The translations under genes and the position numbers were made by a program. Shown here in pieces: positions 58,530 to 64,000 of a stretch of 64,000 nucleotides of DNA. Positions within the stretch are counted from its first letter, which is position 1; each line of letters starts with the position of its first letter. The DNA comes from Paracidovorax wautersii. Lineage in GTDB: Bacteria > Pseudomonadota > Gammaproteobacteria > Burkholderiales > Burkholderiaceae_C. The notes under the pieces are model-generated. The model was not told the origin of the DNA and ran no database searches. It saw nothing but the letters and a program-made list of their open reading frames with translations. Where the stretch lies: positions 4,507,378 through 4,571,377 of the forward strand of contig NZ_JAVIZX010000001.1 in NCBI RefSeq assembly GCF_031453675.1. The letters run 5' to 3'.

Positions 58530-58763
58530 ATGAACTATCGTCATCTCGTTTCCGCTGCCGCCTGTGTTGCCGTTCTGGGCCTGGCCGGCTGCTCGACCAA
58601 CCCCACCAGCCAGCAGGTTGGCACCGGCGTAGGTGCCGTGGCCGGCGGCGTGGTCGGTAGCGCACTGGGCGGCACCGCCGCCACCGTGGGCGGCGCCGCA
58701 GCCGGCGCACTGATCGGTAACGAAGTGGGCAAGGACCGCGACCGCCAAAACGGCCGCCGTTGA
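58530..58763 (+). CDS. Small glycine-zipper lipoprotein
   Basis: A 77-residue lipoprotein: signal peptide MNYRHLVSAAACVAVLGLAGC with lipobox LAGC (Cys21), then a glycine-zipper core VGTGVGAVAGGVVGSALGGTAATVGGAAAGALIGNEVG, and a charged tail KDRDRQNGRR. It is like the short osmotic-inducible lipoproteins of the OmpA/glycine-zipper type. The AAGGAG ribosome site 9 bases upstream is strong. A perfect terminator follows. Confidence 0.88.
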   Translation: MNYRHLVSAAACVAVLGLAGCSTNPTSQQVGTGVGAVAGGVVGSALGGTAATVGGAAAGALIGNEVGKDRDRQNGRR

Positions 58764-58790
58764 TCGCCCGCCCCTCCGTGATCCCCCATG

Positions 58791-58818
58791 ACAAAGGCCG
58801 CCCTTGGGCGGCCTTTGT
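58791..58818. terminator. Bidirectional intrinsic terminator
   Basis: A perfect 13-bp stem, ACAAAGGCCGCCC / GGGCGGCCTTTGT, with a 2-base loop, between the convergent glycine-zipper gene (plus) and DedA gene (minus). The arms end in TTTGT/ACAAA. Confidence 0.9.
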
Positions 58819-58842
58819 CATGTCTGTCGCACACTCAGCGCA

Positions 58843-59505
58843 TCACTGCGGCGCGGCAGGCGCAGCGGCGCTCTTGCGGCTCGCGCGCCAGCCGCCATAG
58901 ATCGCGATCAGGCCCGGAATGAAGATCATCGCCCAGATGATCTTGTCCAGATGCTGCTGCACCCAGGGGAAGTTGCCGAAGAAGTAGCCGGCCGTGCAGA
59001 TGCCCAGGACCCACAGCAGCGCGCCGCCCACGTTGTACGCGGTGAACTTGGTGCGCCCCATTTCCGCCACGCCGGCCACGAACGGCGCGAAGGTGCGGAT
59101 GAAGGGCATGAAGCGCGCGATCACGATCGTGACGCCGCCGTATTTCTCGTAAAACTCATGAGCCTGGTTAAAGGCCCGGCGGTTGAACCAGCGCGAGTCC
59201 TCCCACTGGAAGACCTTGGGCCCGAAATAGCGGCCGATGGTGTAGTTGCACTGGTCCCCCAGGATGGCGGCCACCAGCAGCACGGTGACGGCGATGGGAA
59301 AGCTCATCAGCCCGGCGCCGCACAGCGCACCCACGATGAACAGCAACGAGTCCCCGGGCAGGAAGGGCATCACCACCACGCCCGTCTCCACGAAGACGAT
59401 GATGAACAGCAGGGCATAGACCCACGGCCCGTAGGCAGCGACGAAGGCTGCCAGGTGCTTGTCGACATGCAGGATGAAGTCGATCAAAAAGCTCACGATT
59501 TCCAA
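58843..59505 (-). CDS. DedA-family membrane protein
   Basis: A 220-residue multi-helix inner-membrane protein (VTT domain). DedA members support membrane homeostasis as undecaprenyl-phosphate or lipid flippase-like transporters. Signatures: VETGVVVMPFLPGDSLLFIVGALCGAG, GDQCNYTIGRYFG and RFMPFIRTFAPFVAGVAEM. The best start is TTG 59505 (MEIVSFLIDFILHV), preceded by AAAGGA 7 bases upstream; there is no ATG. A TTG at 59520 would add five residues without a better site. Confidence 0.88.
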   Translation of the reverse strand: MEIVSFLIDFILHVDKHLAAFVAAYGPWVYALLFIIVFVETGVVVMPFLPGDSLLFIVGALCGAGLMSFPIAVTVLLVAAILGDQCNYTIGRYFGPKVFQWEDSRWFNRRAFNQAHEFYEKYGGVTIVIARFMPFIRTFAPFVAGVAEMGRTKFTAYNVGGALLWVLGICTAGYFFGNFPWVQQHLDKIIWAMIFIPGLIAIYGGWRASRKSAAAPAAPQ

Positions 59506-59561
59506 GCCGGTTCCTTTCAAAAAAGCAGCGGTACTCTAACGCAGCGCCGCCGCCGGAAAGC

Positions 59562-59588
59562 CGAAGGCCCGCCACCGGGCGGGCCTTC
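59562..59588 (-). terminator. Hairpin after puuD
   Basis: The stem GAAGGCCCGCC / GGCGGGCCTTC (11 bp, 4-base loop) lies 38 bp past the puuD stop on the minus strand. The U-tract is weak (CTTTCC), so termination efficiency is uncertain. Confidence 0.6.
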
Positions 59589-59625
59589 GCATGCGGCGGC
59601 CGGCAAGGCCAGGCCAGAAAGAGTT

Positions 59626-60852
59626 CTAAGGGGCCACGGACGCACCGCCCTCGAACCAGCGCTTGACCAGCGCCCGTTCGTCCTCGGTGATGCCGGTGGC
59701 ATTGTTCATGGGCATGAGCTTTTGCACCGCCACCTGCTGGTAGATGGCCTGCGCGTGCTGCTGCACCGAGGCCGCCGAATCCACCCGCAGGTTCTTCATC
59801 TGCACCTGCTCGCCGTGGCACAGGTAGCAGCGCTGGGCCAGCACAGGCTGCAGCTGCTGGTAGCCCACCGCCGCGGGGGCCGCGCCACCGGCGGGCGCCG
59901 CTGCCGCGGCCGCGGCCGGCGCCATCGATGGCTTGAGCCCGATGACGGCGCCCACGATCACCGCCGACCCCACCAGGGCATACGGCAGCGGATGGGCGTT
60001 GCGGCCCAGCTTCCAGCCGTGGCGCAGCACGAAGAACTGGCGGATGGCCGCCCCGGCGAACATCATCAGGATGAGAATCAGCCAGTTCTGCGGATGGCTC
60101 CAGGTGAAGCTGTAGTGGTTGGACAGCATGCAGAACAGCACCGGCAGCGTGAAGTAAGTGTTGTGCACGCTGCGCTGCTTGCCGCGCTGGCCGTGGATCG
60201 GATCCACGGGCTGGCTGGCCTTCATCTGCGCGATGACCTTGCGCTGGCCGGGAATGATCCAGAAGAACACGTTGGCGCTCATGCTGGTGGCGATCATCGC
60301 GCCCACGAGCAGGAAGGCCGCGCGCCCCGCGAACCAGTGGCAGGCAAGCCACGAGGCCGCGCACACCAGCACGAAGACCAGCGCGCCGACGATGGCATCG
60401 CCATTCTTGCGCCGCCCGAAGAGGCGGCAGATGGCGTCGTACAGCAGCCAGAACACCACCAGGAAGGCCAGGGCCACCACGATGGCCGTGGCCGGCGCCC
60501 AGTCCATGCGGGACTTGTCGATGAGGTAGGTGCTGGCGCTCCACAGATACGACACGGTGAACAGCGCGAAGCCGCTGATCCAGGTGCTGTAGCTCTCCCA
60601 GAAGAACCAGTGCAGGTTCTTGGGCAGCTGCGGCGGCGCGCCCGCAAACTTGACGGGGTGGTAGAAGCCGCCGCCGTGCACGGCCCACAGCTCTCCGCTC
60701 ACGCCCTGCTTCTTCAGGTCTTCGTCGACCGGCGGCGTGAGGCTGGAGTCGAGGAACACGAAGTAGAACGACGAGCCCACCCAGGCGATGGCGGTGATGA
60801 CGTGGACCCAGCGCAGCAGCAGGTTGGCCCAGTCGAGAAGATAGCTTTCCAT
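59626..60852 (-). CDS. puuD: Urate hydroxylase PuuD (membrane-bound cytochrome type)
   Basis: A 408-residue membrane protein with several helices and a C-terminal cytochrome c domain, the PuuD-type urate oxidase that makes 5-hydroxyisourate and feeds electrons to the respiratory chain. Its N-terminal part reads MESYLLDWANLLLRWVHVITAIAWVGSSFYF. The heme-c site is CYLCHGE (about 340), with a Pro-Met region (LMPMNNATGITEDERALVKRWFEGG) as expected for the axial ligand. An Ala-rich linker joins the domains. It is in the purine-degradation region with xdhC, hiuH and puuE. Confidence 0.93.
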   Translation of the reverse strand: MESYLLDWANLLLRWVHVITAIAWVGSSFYFVFLDSSLTPPVDEDLKKQGVSGELWAVHGGGFYHPVKFAGAPPQLPKNLHWFFWESYSTWISGFALFTVSYLWSASTYLIDKSRMDWAPATAIVVALAFLVVFWLLYDAICRLFGRRKNGDAIVGALVFVLVCAASWLACHWFAGRAAFLLVGAMIATSMSANVFFWIIPGQRKVIAQMKASQPVDPIHGQRGKQRSVHNTYFTLPVLFCMLSNHYSFTWSHPQNWLILILMMFAGAAIRQFFVLRHGWKLGRNAHPLPYALVGSAVIVGAVIGLKPSMAPAAAAAAAPAGGAAPAAVGYQQLQPVLAQRCYLCHGEQVQMKNLRVDSAASVQQHAQAIYQQVAVQKLMPMNNATGITEDERALVKRWFEGGASVAP

Positions 60853-61077
60853 GGTCTTGTTCCTCGGAACGCGTTGCGGACCACCCGCGAACCCGTTCCC
60901 GCACACGGCGCGTGGGACGCCGTCGGACTGCTCACCACTGCGGGCGCTCTGAGCAGAGAAAAAAAGCCGCGCACCTGAGAGACCGTTCCGCCCCCGGCAC
61001 CGCTGCGACCATCGAAAAAACACAGCGCAGTGTATCCACGCCCTGCCGTGCATCAAGCAATTTCGGCGCCAGCGTCT

Positions 61078-61899
61078 TCAACCCAGGCCCTGCAGCAGTT
61101 GGGCCGCCACCGCCACGGCAATCACCTCGGGCTGCTTGCCAGCAATGCCCGGCACGCCGATGGGGCAGGTCACCTGCGCCAGCTCGTCCGGCGTGAAGCC
61201 GCGCGCCTCCAGGCGGTGGCGGAAGGTCGCCCATTTGGTGCGGCTGCCGATGAGCCCGATGAAGGGCAGGTCGCCGCGCTCGCGCTGGCGCAGCAGGCAG
61301 GCGGCGACGACGTCCAGATCTTCTGCGTGGCTGAAGCTCATGATCAGCACCCGGCTGCCCGGTGCCAGCGTGGGCACGGCGGCCTGCACGGGCTCGGAGT
61401 GCTCGCAGAAGGTGTCTGTCAGCGGCTCGGGCGGAAAGACGCCGTCGCGGCTGTCGATCCAGTGCAGCGCGAACGGCAGCGGCGCAAGCACACGCGCCAG
61501 CGCATGGCCCACATGCCCGCCGCCGAACAGCGCCACGGGCGCCAGCGGCGGCGCGAGGCGCCTGCGCAGCGCCGGAATGTCGGCGTGGGTGACCCGTTCG
61601 AACCGCAGATGGACCACACCGCCACAGCACTGGCCCAGGCTGGGGCCCAGGGCGTGCCTTTCCACCGCCGGGCGCTCCGCGGCCGCCGCCGGGTCGGCCA
61701 GGCGGCGGCGTGCCTCGGCCATGGCCTGCAGCTCCAGGTGCCCGCCGCCCACGGTGCCGACCAGCGGCACCCCTTCGCCGAACACGGCCATCCAGGCACC
61801 CGGCTCGCGCGGGACGGAGCCCTGCACGGACTCCACCGTCACAAGGCAGGCCGGCGCAGCCTGCAGTCGCTGCAGTAATTCATGCAATGGCCCGGCCAT
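61078..61899 (-). CDS. xdhC: Xanthine dehydrogenase accessory protein XdhC
   Basis: A 273-residue molybdenum-cofactor chaperone that inserts sulfurated cofactor into xanthine dehydrogenase. The N-terminal part has LVTVESVQGSVPREPGAWMAVF and GTVGGGHLELQAMAEARRRL. The Rossmann-like C-terminal part has VALFGGGHVGHALARVLAPL and GLIGSRTKWATFRHRL. ATG 61899 has a GGACG ribosome site. The structural genes xdhAB are not visible in the window, although the gene beside it normally belongs to that set. Confidence 0.92.
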   Translation of the reverse strand: MAGPLHELLQRLQAAPACLVTVESVQGSVPREPGAWMAVFGEGVPLVGTVGGGHLELQAMAEARRRLADPAAAAERPAVERHALGPSLGQCCGGVVHLRFERVTHADIPALRRRLAPPLAPVALFGGGHVGHALARVLAPLPFALHWIDSRDGVFPPEPLTDTFCEHSEPVQAAVPTLAPGSRVLIMSFSHAEDLDVVAACLLRQRERGDLPFIGLIGSRTKWATFRHRLEARGFTPDELAQVTCPIGVPGIAGKQPEVIAVAVAAQLLQGLG

Positions 61900-62036
61900 C
61901 ACGTCCTTTCGATTCCATGGAGACAGGAGGCGCCGGCAGGAGGGCGGCGCGGGCCATCGCCCGCCAGCGCGGTGCCGGCAACACCGGCACAATCACCGGA
62001 TTGTTGTTGTTGTTCATCCAGCATAGCGGCCCAGCC

Positions 62037-62591
62037 ATGTCTCAGCCCTCTTCCGATCGTCCTACCGGTGCACCCGCCGCCCGCAAGAAGCGCGCCTCCT
62101 GGCTGCCCGCCAGCCTGGTCGCCGCCGTGACGGCCCTGGTGGCCGCCTGCAAGTCCGGGCCCGAGGCGCCTCCGCCCCCACCGGAGAGCCACCCGGGCAG
62201 CGACTCACCGGTGATCGGCCCCGTGCCCGCGCAGCAGGGATCGGCCCGCAGCTCGGCCGCCGCCACGCCGCGCGCCTACCGGCAGGACGCCGCCACGCAC
62301 CTGTACGGGCTGAACGCGCAGCGCATCTACAAGGGCCAGCTGCCGCCGCTGCTGCACGCCATCGGGGTGCTGGAGGTGGACATCGACCGCGCCGGCCGCG
62401 TGACCGCCGTGCGCTGGCTGCGCGCGCCGCGCCATGCGCCGGATGTCATCGCCGAGATCGAGCGCACGGTGCGCGCGGCGGCGCCCTTTCCCGTTCCGGC
62501 GCGCATGGGCAAGGTGACCTATACCGACACGTGGCTCTGGGACAAGAGCGGCAACTTCCAGCTGGACACCCTGACCGAGGGCCAGCGCTAG
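62037..62591 (+). CDS. TonB C-terminal-like lipoprotein of unknown function
   Basis: A 184-residue protein. Hydrophobic N-terminal segment with a lipobox-like LVAAC (about Cys38), a Pro-rich stretch (PPPPPESHPG), then a domain like the TonB C-terminal/periplasmic domain: HAIGVLEVDIDRAGRVTAVRWLRAPRHAPDVIAEIERTVRAAAPFPVPA. Not a true TonB: no long Pro-Lys/Glu spacer or membrane anchor. Neighbours xdhC and hiuH suggest no direct function. Role unknown. Confidence 0.75.
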   Translation: MSQPSSDRPTGAPAARKKRASWLPASLVAAVTALVAACKSGPEAPPPPPESHPGSDSPVIGPVPAQQGSARSSAAATPRAYRQDAATHLYGLNAQRIYKGQLPPLLHAIGVLEVDIDRAGRVTAVRWLRAPRHAPDVIAEIERTVRAAAPFPVPARMGKVTYTDTWLWDKSGNFQLDTLTEGQR

Positions 62592-62691
62592 GGAATCTCT
62601 GGGCGATTCACTGCGCCGCTCGATGCGTGCAGAGACCCGTGGCGACGCCCATGGAGCGGACGCCCAGGGTAGGACTTCCGATCGCAAATCA

Positions 62692-62785
62692 GGAGCTGAC
62701 TACACTTGACCAACGCCACTTCCAGGCACTTTTCCATCGCAACTGCCCGCACTTCAAGCGCAAGCAGCTCTCAAAAAAAGAGCGT
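62692..62785. repeat. Dispersed AGCTGC/GCGCTT repeat, degenerate
   Basis: CACTTCAAGCGCAAGCAGCT followed by CTCAAAAAAAGAGC, the reverse-orientation half of the consensus. The left part (AGGAGCTGACTACACTTG) may be the partner half. It lies just downstream of hiuH. Confidence 0.5.
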
Positions 62786-63136
62786 TCAGGAGCCCCGGTA
62801 CGTGGAGTAGCTCCACGGGCTCACCAGCAGCGGCACGTGGTAGTGCTGGTCGGCATGCGCGATGCCGAAGTCCAGGTGCACCACGTTCAGGAAGTTCGGC
62901 TCGGGCAGTTCCACGCCCCGCGCACGGAAGTAGCCGGCCACGTCGAAGCTGAGCCGGTAGGTGCCCGCCCGCAGGCCGGCGCTGTCGAACAGCGGCGCGT
63001 CGGTGCGGCCGTCGTGGTTGAGGACCAGCTGCTTGACCAGCGTGGCCTGATCGCCCTGAGTGGCATACAGCGACACCGCCATGCCCGCAGCGGGGCAGCC
63101 GTGCATGGTGTCGAGAACGTGGGTGCTGAGGCCCAT
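62786..63136 (-). CDS. hiuH: 5-hydroxyisourate hydrolase
   Basis: A 116-residue transthyretin-like enzyme that opens 5-hydroxyisourate, the product of urate oxidation. It begins [19 protein letters not shown] and ends [11 protein letters not shown], the C-terminal tetrapeptide YRGS being the family hallmark with active-site His/Arg. AGGAGAT precedes ATG 63136. It is divergent from the GntR gene, sharing the operator palindrome at 63185. Confidence 0.95.
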   Translation of the reverse strand: MGLSTHVLDTMHGCPAAGMAVSLYATQGDQATLVKQLVLNHDGRTDAPLFDSAGLRAGTYRLSFDVAGYFRARGVELPEPNFLNVVHLDFGIAHADQHYHVPLLVSPWSYSTYRGS

Positions 63137-63184
63137 GGGGAATCTCCTGAGGTGGGGACGCCGGAACGCCGATGTTTGTCGACC

Positions 63185-63202
63185 AAAAGTGTATACACTT
63201 TT
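63185..63202. promoter_or_regulatory. Operator palindrome between hiuH and the GntR gene
   Basis: AAAAGTGTATACACTTTT is a perfect 18-bp palindrome centred 58 bp upstream of hiuH and 46 bp upstream of the GntR start. The centre GTATAC is typical of FadR/FCD-type GntR regulators, so it is the likely binding site of the adjacent protein. An inferred role, but the symmetry is plain. Confidence 0.85.
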
Positions 63203-63239
63203 ACGCATCCGCTGCCCCCTCCTTTCACCGCCAGAGGCC

Positions 63240-63920
63240 ATGGAATCCTCCTCCACCGGCGCCATCGTCCAGGCGCTGACCCGCGCCATCGCCACGCACC
63301 GTCTGCAGCCCGGCACCAAGCTGGGCGAGCAGAAGCTGGCCGATCACTTCGGCGTGTCGCGCACGCTGGTGCGGCAGGCGCTGTTCCAGCTGGCGCAGAA
63401 CCGGCTGGTGACGCTGGAGCCGGCGCGGGGTGCCTTCGTGTCCACGCCTTCGGTGGAAGAGGCGCGCCAGGTGTTCGCCGTGCGCCGCATGCTGGAGACC
63501 GAGATGACGCGAGCCTTCGCGCGCAGCAGCACGCCGGCCAAGATCCGTGCGCTGCGCCAGCACGTGGCGCACGAGCAGGCCGCGATGGACGGCACCGATG
63601 CGCGCATGCGTGCAGAGCTGCTGGGTGACTTCCATGTGCGCATGGCCGAGCTGATGGGCAACGACGTGCTGGCCCAGATGCTGGGCGATCTGATCTCGCG
63701 CTGCGCGCTCATCACGCTCATGTACCAGTCCGACAGCGCCGCTGCGCACTCGCACGAGGAACACGGCGACATCGTCGCGGCCCTCGCGGCGCGCGACGAG
63801 GAGCGTGCCGTGCAGCTGATGCAGGCCCACCTCTTGCATGTCGAAGCCGGGCTGGCGTTCGACGAGCACAAGCGCCCTACCAACGATCTCTCCCTGGCCC
63901 TGGCGGCCGCCGCACCATGA
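63240..63920 (+). CDS. GntR-family (FadR/FCD subgroup) transcriptional regulator
   Basis: A 226-residue regulator. An N-terminal winged helix-turn-helix (about 5-70, [45 protein letters not shown]) is followed by an FCD ligand-binding domain (about 80-215; [37 protein letters not shown]) with metal-binding His/Asp. It probably senses a purine-catabolism intermediate and regulates hiuH and the puuE operon. ATG 63240 is chosen since it gives the full HTH and standard length. Its stop overlaps the puuE start (ATGA). Confidence 0.93.
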   Translation: MESSSTGAIVQALTRAIATHRLQPGTKLGEQKLADHFGVSRTLVRQALFQLAQNRLVTLEPARGAFVSTPSVEEARQVFAVRRMLETEMTRAFARSSTPAKIRALRQHVAHEQAAMDGTDARMRAELLGDFHVRMAELMGNDVLAQMLGDLISRCALITLMYQSDSAAAHSHEEHGDIVAALAARDEERAVQLMQAHLLHVEAGLAFDEHKRPTNDLSLALAAAAP

Positions 63921-64000
63921 CCCTCTACGACGCCACCCTGCCCTACCCGCGCGACCTGATCGGCTACGGCCGCAACCCGCCCCACGCGCGCTGGCCCGGC
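63917..64000 (+). CDS. puuE: Allantoinase PuuE, N-terminal fragment at the window edge
   Basis: The first 28 codons of an open frame that runs off the window end. The sequence ([20 protein letters not shown] then PPHARWPG) is the N terminus of the polysaccharide-deacetylase-type allantoinase that opens allantoin to allantoate in bacterial urate degradation. ATG 63917 overlaps the GntR stop. Partial; enzyme features are outside the window. Confidence 0.85.
   Translation, partial: MTLYDATLPYPRDLIGYGRNPPHARWPG

Overview
The window is high-GC bacterial DNA, densely coded on both strands, with no rRNA, tRNA, CRISPR array or insertion sequence that I could find and no gene-free stretch over 300 bases. 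Gene content and order point to a betaproteobacterium of the Burkholderiales, most likely Comamonadaceae and Acidovorax-like. The supporting signs are several periplasmic Bug-type (TctC) receptors, the pyrG-kdsA-eno-ftsB block, a membrane-bound cytochrome urate oxidase, and a dispersed short repeat (core AGCTGC..GCGCTT..AAGCGC) that I associate with that family. The genus is inference.

Layout. 1-4433: MexEF-type RND efflux pump on the minus strand, cut by the window edge, with a SoxR/MerR-type promoter dyad. 4473-6400: a degenerate alpha/beta hydrolase divergent from a LysR regulator. 6543-9923: a VF530-family protein, then an alpha-E protein and a circularly permuted ATP-grasp protein separated by a 140-bp tandem repeat. 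10153-15230: comEC, a RidA protein, pdxY, and a MetQ-like protein. 15502-22690: a chemoreceptor, then parE, a lytic transglycosylase and parC as one minus-strand operon. 22820-30644: an MFS transporter, a small broken gene, a methyltransferase, dapA-bamC, an MBL hydrolase, a lipoprotein, a JmjC-type oxygenase with a conserved partner, and an FKBP-type isomerase. 30711-38463: a glycine-zipper lipoprotein, dut, a broken membrane gene, coaBC, then pyrG-kdsA-DUF1330-eno-ftsB. 38669-43429: an unknown gene, then a Fur-box-controlled sigma factor/anti-sigma/TonB-receptor iron module. 43592-48822: hslO, a gamma-carbonic anhydrase, a DUF455 protein and two tandem EAL-like/HDOD proteins. 48939-53008: three Bug receptors around xerD. 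53192-58763: an AEC transporter, SGNH hydrolase, queG, tsaE, amiC, cupin and a small lipoprotein. 58843-64000: DedA, then purine catabolism (puuD, xdhC, hiuH, a GntR regulator, puuE cut by the edge).

How genes work together. ParE and ParC form topoisomerase IV. DapA feeds lysine/peptidoglycan synthesis; KdsA feeds LPS; AmiC and FtsB act in division. The FecI/FecR/TonB-receptor set is a surface-signalled iron uptake system. PuuD, HiuH and PuuE act in the urate to allantoin to allantoate route, and a perfect 18-bp palindrome between hiuH and the GntR gene is the likely operator.

Unusual points. (1) The start region of the alpha-E gene is tandemly triplicated, giving two decoy 48-codon reading frames whose stop codons overlap the next start. 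(2) Four genes (a small membrane protein, the gene before dut, a Bug receptor, and xerD) are each broken by one base at a homopolymer, which suggests sequencing error or recent decay. (3) A dispersed repeat lies between many genes and inside at least two coding regions. (4) The hydrolase next to the efflux pump lacks its catalytic serine and histidine.
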